A DNA stretch of 64,000 bases from Raineya orbicola (GTDB taxonomy: Bacteria > Bacteroidota > Bacteroidia > Cytophagales > Thermonemataceae), in NCBI RefSeq assembly GCF_002843425.1, contig NZ_NKXO01000009.1, forward strand, positions 1-64,000. Direction: 5' to 3'. The notes under the pieces were generated by a model. It was not told where the DNA came from. It searched no databases and saw only the letters and a list, made by a program, of their open reading frames with translations. Positions 17,272 to 24,898 of this stretch are shown here, piece by piece. The position numbers and the translations under genes are program-made. The stretch's first letter is position 1; each line of letters starts with the position of its first letter.

Positions 17272-19380
17272 ATGCAAAATATTATTCGTTTGTTATTTGT
17301 TTTTTTTGCTGTGGTTCTTTTCTCTTGTGGGGGGTTCAACAAAGCCTACAAGCACTATGAGGAAGGGGAGTACCAAGATGCCATTGAAACGCTTAAAAAA
17401 TTACAAGCTAAAAAACCCGATGACCCTTTGGTGAATTTCTATATGGCTCAATCGCTACGCAAATCTAATCGTCTGCGTGAAGCCGAAGAGTATTATGCCA
17501 AAGTCTATAATAAAAAAATCCCTAAAACCCACCACGAAGACCACGAAGATGATGCCAAGTTTTATTATGCAGTAGTTTTAGAGGAAAACGGCAAAGTAGA
17601 GGAAGCTCTCAAACAATACGAAAATTATGTTAAAAAAGGCAAAAATAGGACTTATGTAGCTCGTGCCAAAAGAGAAGTAGAAAATTTGAAAAAGAGGGCG
17701 GATTTAGAGAAAATTCAAACTTTTTTTGAGGTGAAACCTGTTGAAAACCTAAATACCAATTTTGCCGAATTTGCTCCTGTGATTTATCAAGATAAGTTGG
17801 TTGTAAGTGCCTCACGCGATAAGGCTCACGAGTCTGACATCAATGGGCAGAAAAATTTGGGAATTTATTATGTGCCTTTGCAAAATTTGCAGTCGGGAGA
17901 GGCAAAAATGCAAGTGTTTGACCCCAATATTCACAAAGAAAATGTCAATGAAGGTACGCCTACATTTAGCCGTGATGGCAAAACAATGATTTTTGCCCGT
18001 GCCGCTCCTATAAATCGTAAGAAAGGACCCAAAAATATGAAATTGTATATTTCCGAGTTAGATAAAGACGGAAATTGGACTGAACCTCGTCTTTTAGAAG
18101 GGGTAAGCAGTGCAGATAACGAAAGTTACTACGGCAAACCTACCTCAAAATCTTTTCCCAAAGCGTATGCTTGGGATGCACAACCTTTTCTTTCTGCCGA
18201 TGGACAGCGTTTGTATTTTGTTTCGGATAGGGAAGCTGATGATAAAGGTACAAGAAGCATCGGCAGACACGATATTTTCGTTGCCGAAAAGAAAAAAGAC
18301 GGCACTTGGGGCAATGTTCGCAATCTTGGTAAAGAAATCAATACCGAAGCCGATGAGTATTTTCCTTATGTAGCTCCTGACGGCAGGCTTTATTTTGCCT
18401 CTGACGGACACCCCAGCCTTGGTGGTCTGGACATTTTCGTAGCGGAGCGTAAAGATGGAAAAATCACCGTAGAAAATCTCGGCAGACCTATCAATTCGCC
18501 TTTTGATGATTTCGGCATAATGTTTACCAATGATAGGGAGGGATATTTCAGTTCCAATCGTGCCGAAGGAAAAGGAGATGATGATATTTTTTATTTCATT
18601 GATAAAAACCCCGGCAAACGTACCGTAAATTACTTTGTGAAGTTCAAAACGATTGGTGTGAAAAAAGACGAAACCGAAATTCCTCTTACCAATGCTCACG
18701 TGAAAATTTTGGACGATAACGACAAAGTTTTGCAAGAATTTTACACCAATGAAAACGCAGAAACAGAAGTTATACCTGTCAAAGATGATAGGCTCGCTTT
18801 CAAAGTCGTTGCTGATGTTTCTCATCAGAAAAAGCCTTTCCTTGCGGCTCGTAATGATTTTGCCCTTGTAAAAATTCCTGAAAAATATTTACCCCCCAAG
18901 CCTGTAATTGATACTACCTTCGTTTATGAACTCAAATTGCAAGAATACGATGACAAAACCAAATTCACTTTGAACATTCTCTACGACTTCAACAAATGGA
19001 ATATCCGTCCTGATGCCGCTAAAATTCTTGATGAGCTTATTGTGTTTTTGAAAGATAACCCCAATGTGAAAATTGAATTAGGCTCACATACAGACGCTGT
19101 AGGTAATTTTGAAGATAACGACTTGCTTTCCAAACGCAGAGCCGAATCCGCAGTGGAATATATCGTAACCAAAGGTGGTTTTGATAAAGAACGTATTACA
19201 CCGCAAGGTTATGGCGAGTATGTACCTCGTGTAATTACCAAAGAACTTGCCGAACAATACGATTTCTTGAAAGAAGGTGATGTGCTTGATGAAGTATTTA
19301 TCAATAAATTTAAGGACAAAAAAACGAGAGACCTTTTACATCAACTCAACCGCCGAACCGAAATTCGCATTTTGCGATGA
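17272..19380 (+). CDS. PorE-like T9SS lipoprotein (TPR, PD40 propeller, CRD, OmpA)
   Basis: A lipobox (VVLFSCGG) places the 702-residue protein on a membrane. From N to C it has TPR helices (residues about 20-130), a PD40/WD40-like propeller with repeated FSxDGKTMIFA and DGQRLYFVSDR blades, a beta-sandwich region like a carboxypeptidase regulatory domain, and a C-terminal OmpA domain (GSHTDAVGN...RRAESAVEYI) for peptidoglycan. This order is that of PorE, the type IX secretion component that anchors the machine to the cell wall. I start at ATG 17272 because the longer frame would bury the signal peptide. OmpA/PD40 paralogues are common in the phylum, so the PorE assignment is likely but not certain. 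Confidence 0.8.
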   Translation: MQNIIRLLFVFFAVVLFSCGGFNKAYKHYEEGEYQDAIETLKKLQAKKPDDPLVNFYMAQSLRKSNRLREAEEYYAKVYNKKIPKTHHEDHEDDAKFYYAVVLEENGKVEEALKQYENYVKKGKNRTYVARAKREVENLKKRADLEKIQTFFEVKPVENLNTNFAEFAPVIYQDKLVVSASRDKAHESDINGQKNLGIYYVPLQNLQSGEAKMQVFDPNIHKENVNEGTPTFSRDGKTMIFARAAPINRKKGPKNMKLYISELDKDGNWTEPRLLEGVSSADNESYYGKPTSKSFPKAYAWDAQPFLSADGQRLYFVSDREADDKGTRSIGRHDIFVAEKKKDGTWGNVRNLGKEINTEADEYFPYVAPDGRLYFASDGHPSLGGLDIFVAERKDGKITVENLGRPINSPFDDFGIMFTNDREGYFSSNRAEGKGDDDIFYFIDKNPGKRTVNYFVKFKTIGVKKDETEIPLTNAHVKILDDNDKVLQEFYTNENAETEVIPVKDDRLAFKVVADVSHQKKPFLAARNDFALVKIPEKYLPPKPVIDTTFVYELKLQEYDDKTKFTLNILYDFNKWNIRPDAAKILDELIVFLKDNPNVKIELGSHTDAVGNFEDNDLLSKRRAESAVEYIVTKGGFDKERITPQGYGEYVPRVITKELAEQYDFLKEGDVLDEVFINKFKDKKTRDLLHQLNRRTEIRILR

Positions 19381-19470
19381 GTACGTTCACAAAATTCCTT
19401 GGCGGATTTTTAGGGGCATAATATTTTATTGTGCCTCTATTTTTTTAACTTGCTTCCAAATTCTACCATT

Positions 19471-20721
19471 ATGATAAAGGCTGAAATTCTAAACATTGGA
19501 GATGAAATTCTTTACGGACAAATCACCAACACAAATGCTCAATGGATAAGTGCCGAATTGGATAAAATTGGCATTCGGGTAGTCAGGCATAGTGTAGTGA
19601 GCGATACCGAAGAGGCAATTTTAGAGGGTTTGCAAGAAGCCGAAAAACGTGCCGATGTCGTGCTTATTACAGGAGGTTTGGGACCTACCAAAGATGATAT
19701 TACCAAAAAAACACTCTGTAAGTTTTTTGATGTAAAGCTCATTCGCCACCCCGAAGCCTTGCGAGCTGTTACGCATTTTTTTGAAAGCAGAGGCAGAGAA
19801 ATGTTAGAAGTAAATAGACAGCAAGCCGATTTGCCCGAAAATGCAGAGTATATCCCGAACCTGAAAGGAACTGCCCCTGGTATGTGGTTTGAAAAAAATG
19901 GAAAAATTTTTGTTTCAATGCCGGGCGTACCTCACGAAATGCAGTTTATTATGCAAAGTTATGTACTTGAAAACCTACAAAAATTTTTTCATACTCCTTG
20001 CATTGTACATAAAATGATAAAAACCGTGGGCATTGGCGAGAGTTATTTGGCTCGTGAAATTGAAACTTGGGAAAATAACCTGCCTGAAAACCTCAAACTT
20101 GCTTATTTGCCTGCTTTTGGAATGGTGCGGCTGAGAATTACAGGTTTGGGATATGACCAAGAGGCTGTTCGTAGGCAAATTGAGCAGGAAGTAGATAAAG
20201 TTTTACCACTCATTGATAAATATGTTTATGGATTTGATGACGACGATTTGGCAATAGCCGTAGGCAGACTGCTTGTTCAAAACAAAAAAACGCTTGCTAT
20301 CGCAGAAAGTTGTACAGGAGGCTATCTTGCACATTGCTTCACACAGCACGCAGGTAGTTCGGAATATCTGAAAGGAGCATTGGTAGCGTATAGCAATGAA
20401 ATTAAAATCAATGTTTTAGGGGTAAAAAAAGAAACAATTGAGCAGTTCGGAGCAGTAAGCGAACAAACCGTTCTGGAAATGGCAAGTAATATCCGAAAGC
20501 TATGCAATGCGGATATTGGCATAGCCACAAGCGGGATTGCGGGTCCCGGTGGTGCAACACCTACCAAGCCAGTAGGTACTATTTGGGTGGCTTATGCTGA
20601 TGAAAACGGAACTTCTGCCAAATTATATCAATTAGGAAACGATAGAATGGTGAATATTCAGGTAACTGCTAATTTGCTCATAGATTGGCTTCGCCGAAAG
20701 CAGGGAGGAAGGGTGAAATAA
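19471..20721 (+). CDS. cinA: CinA-like competence/damage-inducible protein
   Basis: The 416-residue product joins a molybdopterin-binding-like domain (EILNIGDEIL, TGGLGPTKDD, MPGVPHEM) to a C-terminal CinA nicotinamide-nucleotide amidase domain (AESCTGGYLAHC, GIAGPGGATPTKPVGTIW). The second domain deamidates NMN to nicotinic acid mononucleotide in pyridine nucleotide recycling, and the first can hydrolyse ADP-ribose in related proteins. The start at ATG 19471 begins the conserved MIKAEILNIGDE. It lies 90 bp after the porE-like gene and before acpP. Confidence 0.93.
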   Translation: MIKAEILNIGDEILYGQITNTNAQWISAELDKIGIRVVRHSVVSDTEEAILEGLQEAEKRADVVLITGGLGPTKDDITKKTLCKFFDVKLIRHPEALRAVTHFFESRGREMLEVNRQQADLPENAEYIPNLKGTAPGMWFEKNGKIFVSMPGVPHEMQFIMQSYVLENLQKFFHTPCIVHKMIKTVGIGESYLAREIETWENNLPENLKLAYLPAFGMVRLRITGLGYDQEAVRRQIEQEVDKVLPLIDKYVYGFDDDDLAIAVGRLLVQNKKTLAIAESCTGGYLAHCFTQHAGSSEYLKGALVAYSNEIKINVLGVKKETIEQFGAVSEQTVLEMASNIRKLCNADIGIATSGIAGPGGATPTKPVGTIWVAYADENGTSAKLYQLGNDRMVNIQVTANLLIDWLRRKQGGRVK

Positions 20722-20785
20722 GAGCAATTTTAGCGAAAGAAAAAACTTTTAGAATGAGCTTCAACTTAAAAATTTTTCAAATTTT

Positions 20786-20818
20786 TTTGGCAAATTTTTC
20801 AAAAATTGTATTTATTTG
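20786..20818 (+). promoter_or_regulatory. Probable acpP-fabF-rnc promoter
   Basis: TTTG at 20786-20789 and TTTATTTG at 20811-20818 (one mismatch to TAnnTTTG) are 21 bases apart. The acpP ATG follows 29 bases later. The match is weaker than at other genes in the window. Confidence 0.45.
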
Positions 20819-20847
20819 CGTTCTGTTAAACCAAAACTGATTTAGAG

Positions 20848-21084
20848 ATGTCTACTATTGCAGAAAAAGTAAAAAGCATTATCGTAGAAAAATTGGGCGT
20901 AGAACCTTCTGAGGTTACCCCTGAGGCAAGTTTTACTAATGACTTGGGAGCTGATTCCCTCGACCAAGTAGAACTGATTATGGAATTTGAAAAAGAATTT
21001 AACGTTTCTATTCCTGACGACCAAGCCGAAACTATCAGTACGGTAGGACAGGCAATCGCTTATCTGGAAGCTAACGTAAAATAA
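20848..21084 (+). CDS. acpP: Acyl carrier protein
   Basis: A 78-residue acidic protein with the phosphopantetheine attachment motif GADSLDQVE, in which the Ser carries the prosthetic group. It shuttles growing acyl chains in type II fatty acid synthesis. It is followed after 24 bp by fabF and then rnc, the standard acpP-fabF-rnc order of many bacteria. The upstream region contains a likely promoter. Length and motif spacing are canonical. Confidence 0.97.
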   Translation: MSTIAEKVKSIIVEKLGVEPSEVTPEASFTNDLGADSLDQVELIMEFEKEFNVSIPDDQAETISTVGQAIAYLEANVK

Positions 21085-21108
21085 TCTTCTAACCAAAAAT
21101 CCAACTCA

Positions 21109-22362
21109 ATGAACCCAAAAAGAGTGGTAATTACGGGGTTGGGAGCAGTAACGCCCATTGGAAATACCGTAGCTGAGTATTGGGAAGGTCTTTCCAAAGG
21201 TGTGAGCGGTGCCGCTCCCATTACCCGTTTTGATGCCTCCAAATTCAAAACTCGCTTTGCTTGCGAAGTAAAAAATTTTGATGTCAAACTCTACATAGAA
21301 CACAAAGAAGCTCGTAAAATGGACTTGTTTCAGCATTATGCTATTGCCGTTGCTGAACAAGCTATCCAAGACGCAGGCTTTGATTTACAAAGCCTTGATA
21401 AACGCCGCGTAGGTGTGATATGGGGTTCGGGCATAGGCGGATTAAGGTCTTTGCAAATGGAAGTGGTTGATTTTGCCAAAGGTGATGGTACGCCTCGTTT
21501 CAATCCATTTTTTATTCCTAAAATGATTGCAGACCTTGCCCCTGGACATATTTCTATTAAGTACGGCTTTTTAGGACCCAACTACACCACGGTTTCGGCT
21601 TGTGCTTCTGCCAACAATGCCATTATTGATGCCTTTAATTATATTCGTTGGGGAAAAGCCAATGTTATTCTTACAGGTGGCTCCGAGGCGGCAGTTACTG
21701 AAGCGGGCATAGGTGGTTTTAATGCCAATAAAGCCCTTTCTGAACGCAACGATAGCCCCGAAACTGCTTCACGTCCTTACGATAAGGATAGAGATGGTTT
21801 TGTGCTTGGCGAGGGAGGAGCTTGCCTTATTTTGGAAGAATACGAACACGCCAAAAAACGTGGTGCAAAAATCTATGCAGAAGTAGTAGGAGCTGGTTTT
21901 TCCTCTGATGCTTATCATATTACAGCTCCACACCCCGAAGGTTTGGGCGTAATTTATTGTATGCAAGATGCCCTTGATGATGCAGGCATCACCCCCGATA
22001 AAATTGACTATATCAACACGCACGGCACCTCAACTCCCATTGGCGACCCGCAGGAAATTAAGGCTATCCAAGAAGTTTTTGGAGAATATGCCTATAAACT
22101 CAACATTAGCTCCACTAAGTCAATGACAGGGCATTTGCTCGGAGCTACGGGGGCTGTTGAAGCCTTAGCCTGCATTTTGGCTATTCAACATCAGGTTGTA
22201 CCACCTACTATCAACCTCTTTGAACTTGATGAGGTTTTAGACCCAAAGCTCAACTTTACCCCCAACAAAGCCCAAGAACGCAAAATTACTTATGCTTTGA
22301 GCAATGATTTTGGCTTTGGCGGGCATAACACTACCATTATTTTCAAGAAATTTGAAGAGTAA
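21109..22362 (+). CDS. fabF: 3-oxoacyl-[ACP] synthase II
   Basis: FabF extends acyl-ACP with malonyl-ACP in the cytoplasm. The 417-residue protein shows the catalytic Cys in VSACASANNA, the two active-site His in NTHGTSTPIGD and MTGHLLGATGAVEA, and the closing GFGGHN of the condensing enzyme family. It sits between acpP (24 bp before) and rnc (8 bp after), so the three are probably one transcript. Confidence 0.97.
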   Translation: MNPKRVVITGLGAVTPIGNTVAEYWEGLSKGVSGAAPITRFDASKFKTRFACEVKNFDVKLYIEHKEARKMDLFQHYAIAVAEQAIQDAGFDLQSLDKRRVGVIWGSGIGGLRSLQMEVVDFAKGDGTPRFNPFFIPKMIADLAPGHISIKYGFLGPNYTTVSACASANNAIIDAFNYIRWGKANVILTGGSEAAVTEAGIGGFNANKALSERNDSPETASRPYDKDRDGFVLGEGGACLILEEYEHAKKRGAKIYAEVVGAGFSSDAYHITAPHPEGLGVIYCMQDALDDAGITPDKIDYINTHGTSTPIGDPQEIKAIQEVFGEYAYKLNISSTKSMTGHLLGATGAVEALACILAIQHQVVPPTINLFELDEVLDPKLNFTPNKAQERKITYALSNDFGFGGHNTTIIFKKFEE

Positions 22363-22370
22363 TTGCTCCG

Positions 22371-23117
22371 ATGCTTTGGCTCAAGCAACTTCAAGCGTTT
22401 TTTAGGAAGTATTCACCGCAGGAACAAAGGCTTATTTCTTTTGTGAAAAACATCACAGGAAGTAAGCCTTTGAATTTATCGTTGTATCGCTTGGCTCTGA
22501 TACATAGTTCGGTAGCTATACAAACGCCAAATCAGAATTTTCGTTTATCTAACGAGCGTCTGGAATACTTAGGTGATGCAGTTTTAGGTTTGATTATTGC
22601 TGAATATCTTTACAAAAAATTCCCCTACAAAGATGAGGGGTTTCTGACAGAAATTCGCTCTCGGATTGTCAATCGCGAAAGTTTGAACCAACTGGCTCAT
22701 AAAATAGGCTTAACAGAACTGATTGAATACGAAACTTCTATTCAAATTCGTGGAAATCAGTCTATTGCGGGTGATGCCTTGGAGGCATTCATTGGTGCGG
22801 TGTATTTGGATAGAGGTTTTCTCTTTTGCAGAAACTTTGTTCTCAAAAGGCTTTTACAAGCACATCTGGATTTAGATAAAATTATACAAACCAACCTCAA
22901 CTATAAGAGTTTGCTGATAGAATATGCCCAAAAAAATGGCAAAAATATAGACTTCGTACTTATAGAGGAAAAAAGTTATCGGAATACTACAACTTTTACC
23001 GTTGAAGTTCGTCTAAATGGTAAAAGCATTTCGCAAGGTATGGGGCAAAACAAGAAAAAAGCTGAACAAGCCGCCGCCGAAAAAGCTCTACAAACCTTAA
23101 ATGTTTCTTTGAAATAA
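22371..23117 (+). CDS. rnc: Ribonuclease III
   Basis: RNase III cleaves double-stranded RNA in rRNA processing. The signature NERLEYLGDAVLGLI supplies the metal-binding acidic residues, and a second acidic cluster lies in AGDALEAFIGAVYLD. The C-terminal double-stranded RNA-binding domain (YKSLLIEYAQKNG to KKKAEQAAAEKAL) completes the 248-residue protein. It starts 8 bp after fabF and is convergent with the repeat-protein gene, 6 bp away. Confidence 0.96.
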   Translation: MLWLKQLQAFFRKYSPQEQRLISFVKNITGSKPLNLSLYRLALIHSSVAIQTPNQNFRLSNERLEYLGDAVLGLIIAEYLYKKFPYKDEGFLTEIRSRIVNRESLNQLAHKIGLTELIEYETSIQIRGNQSIAGDALEAFIGAVYLDRGFLFCRNFVLKRLLQAHLDLDKIIQTNLNYKSLLIEYAQKNGKNIDFVLIEEKSYRNTTTFTVEVRLNGKSISQGMGQNKKKAEQAAAEKALQTLNVSLK

Positions 23118-23123
23118 TCGCTT

Positions 23124-24269
23124 TCAATCTTGTTTAGGTTCTTTTTCTACTTCAGCAGATTTGATTTTGTTTTCTTTTTGCATTTGTTTGAGCTCTTTGG
23201 TTCGTGAGGGTGCATTGAGCGGCAAAGGATTTGTCGTAGGAGTACCTGATATGGTTCTTTTAATAGGTTTTCCATTTACCCACATTTCACCGCGACTGGG
23301 ATATAAAATTTCACCTTTCCCGCTACTTACTACTGCTCCTTGTCTTTCGGTAGGGTTGTAACGAGGCGATTTTTCAGGATATCTCTGATAGCGAGGCATA
23401 TCTTTTTTCCACATAAATTTGCCTTTACGCAAGTAGCGTACATTATAGGGCTTGGAGCGATATTTTTGCAACTCTCTATTGGATAGTTTAGACTTACGCA
23501 AAGAATACCTAATTTTCAAAGCCCCCAATGAGGTTGCCATACGATGAGAGCGTTTCATACGCACTTTTTTCCAATCTACATAACGCACCGTACCGCTATA
23601 ATTTTGCATTTTGCGAGTATTATGGATAATAGCTTTTCGGCGTTTTTCCAAAAAGCCGTATTTGATTGCTCCCCCTGTAAATTCATCGTATCCGCGTCTG
23701 TATTCGTGTGGGCGGAATTTATAATTGGAAATAAACTTATCGTGTCCAAATTTTTTCTTGGTTGGAAGAAAGGCATAACTTGATATAAACTTATCATAAC
23801 CACGTCTGTACTGATGAGGTAAGAATTTAGTTTTGGATTTGAATGTAGCGAAGCCTGTTTGCAATTTATGAGGTAAGAATTTGGTTTTAGATTTGAAGGT
23901 AGCAAAACCTGTTTGTAATTTATGAGGTAAAAATTTATATTTAGACCTAAATGTAGCAAATCCTTTTTGGGGCTCTCGAGGGAATAGCGGTTCAGAGCCT
24001 CGGAATTGGCTTTGTCCTAATACTTGTGGAGATTCTACATATCTTTTTTGCCCTGCATAATGTCCCGATTGTACGGTTTGTGAATTAGGAATTTTTTCCG
24101 AACCTTTGGATTTTGTACCCTCAGTGGGAGTTACACGCTTTTTGAGACGATATTTGTTGGTAAGAACAGGTTTTTTTGAGGCGGTATTGTCTTTACGTTG
24201 AGCAAAAACTTCGCCACAAGCCAAGAAAATTAAACTCAAAAAAATGATATGTATAAATTGGGTTTTCAA
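23124..24269 (-). CDS. Exported basic protein with 18-residue tandem repeats
   Basis: A 381-residue protein with a signal peptide (IIFLSLIFLACGEVFAQ) and a strikingly basic, Tyr- and Phe-rich body. Residues about 103-192 are five copies of an 18-residue unit of the type GFATFKSKTKFLPHKLQT; the first three are nearly identical and the rest have drifted to GYDKFISSYAFLPTKKKF. No enzyme motif is visible. The composition suggests a structural or surface-binding protein, but I do not recognise a family. LACG could act as a lipobox, though cleavage after FAQ looks as likely. The next gene upstream, 12 bp away on the same strand, encodes a Lys-rich lipoprotein. Confidence 0.8.
   Translation of the reverse strand: MKTQFIHIIFLSLIFLACGEVFAQRKDNTASKKPVLTNKYRLKKRVTPTEGTKSKGSEKIPNSQTVQSGHYAGQKRYVESPQVLGQSQFRGSEPLFPREPQKGFATFRSKYKFLPHKLQTGFATFKSKTKFLPHKLQTGFATFKSKTKFLPHQYRRGYDKFISSYAFLPTKKKFGHDKFISNYKFRPHEYRRGYDEFTGGAIKYGFLEKRRKAIIHNTRKMQNYSGTVRYVDWKKVRMKRSHRMATSLGALKIRYSLRKSKLSNRELQKYRSKPYNVRYLRKGKFMWKKDMPRYQRYPEKSPRYNPTERQGAVVSSGKGEILYPSRGEMWVNGKPIKRTISGTPTTNPLPLNAPSRTKELKQMQKENKIKSAEVEKEPKQD
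23694..23963 (-). repeat. Five tandem 54-bp coding repeats
   Basis: Units on the minus strand run 23963-23910, 23909-23856, 23855-23802, 23801-23748 and 23747-23694, each encoding 18 residues, and a sixth partial unit follows. Units 2 and 3 differ at few bases, while units 4 and 5 are diverged. The array can change length by slippage or recombination. Confidence 0.85.
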
Positions 24270-24281
24270 GTAAATAATTTT

Positions 24282-24710
24282 TTAGTTTCCGTCTTTTTTA
24301 GGTTCTTGTTTTTCTTCGGGCAAAGCAGGTGGATTTTCTTCCGGTTTTTCTGGCTGTTCTTGCTCCTCTTCATTAGCATTTTTCGCTCTTTTAGATTTTT
24401 TAGATTTTTTCTTGCGGGTTGCTTTGCTATTGTTATCGGGGAATAGCTCTTTATCCTTGATAAATTTCTTTTCTTTTCTAAAAATTTTACTTTGTTCGGC
24501 TCTTGTTTTATGTTTTTTCTTGCTTACACCGCCTACTTTTTTTACCAGCCCTGTTTTGCTGTGTCTTTCAGTAATGATAAAATTGGTAGGTACATAGCCA
24601 TCTTCAGGAATAGCTACGGTGCCTACTTCCTGATACGCCGCACAAGTAGAAGGCTTTCGATTGCAAGCAAAAATGAGCCAAATGCAGGTTATGTAAAATA
24701 AATATTTCAA
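24282..24710 (-). CDS. Small Lys/Glu-rich lipoprotein of unknown function
   Basis: A 142-residue product with a lipoprotein signal (CIWLIFACNRKP). After about 60 residues of mixed sequence the chain becomes highly charged: a Lys-rich block (KKKHKTRAEQSK to KKKSKKSKRAKN) followed by a Glu/Pro-rich tail. Such sequence is probably disordered. It lies 12 bp upstream of the repeat protein on the same strand, so the two are likely co-transcribed and may act together at the envelope. I do not recognise the family. Confidence 0.7.
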   Translation of the reverse strand: MKYLFYITCIWLIFACNRKPSTCAAYQEVGTVAIPEDGYVPTNFIITERHSKTGLVKKVGGVSKKKHKTRAEQSKIFRKEKKFIKDKELFPDNNSKATRKKKSKKSKRAKNANEEEQEQPEKPEENPPALPEEKQEPKKDGN

Positions 24711-24811
24711 AACAGATGTTTTTGATTAAAACTGCTCTCTGCAAATATACAAAAGCCTTTCTGAAATTCAGCAAAAACTATGCAATAATTTTCTTGGTAA
24801 GCATTTTATTG

Positions 24812-24843
24812 TTTGAACCTTTGAGTAAATCTTTCTACTTTTG
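24812..24843 (+). promoter_or_regulatory. Bacteroidota-type promoter of the 700-residue exported protein
   Basis: TTTG at 24812-24815 and TACTTTTG at 24836-24843 with exactly 20 bases between them fit TTTG-N20-TAnnTTTG. The chosen ATG is at 24899, which supports that start over the far upstream one. Confidence 0.6.
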
Positions 24844-24898
24844 CAAAAATTTTTACGAGCAATCTACTCTTTTTATTCACTTCAAAACTTACGTATCA

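Noticed and set aside
18145-18825. 226-residue minus-strand frame inside the porE-like gene
   Set aside because: It is fully antisense to a well-supported gene and has no recognisable motif or promoter.
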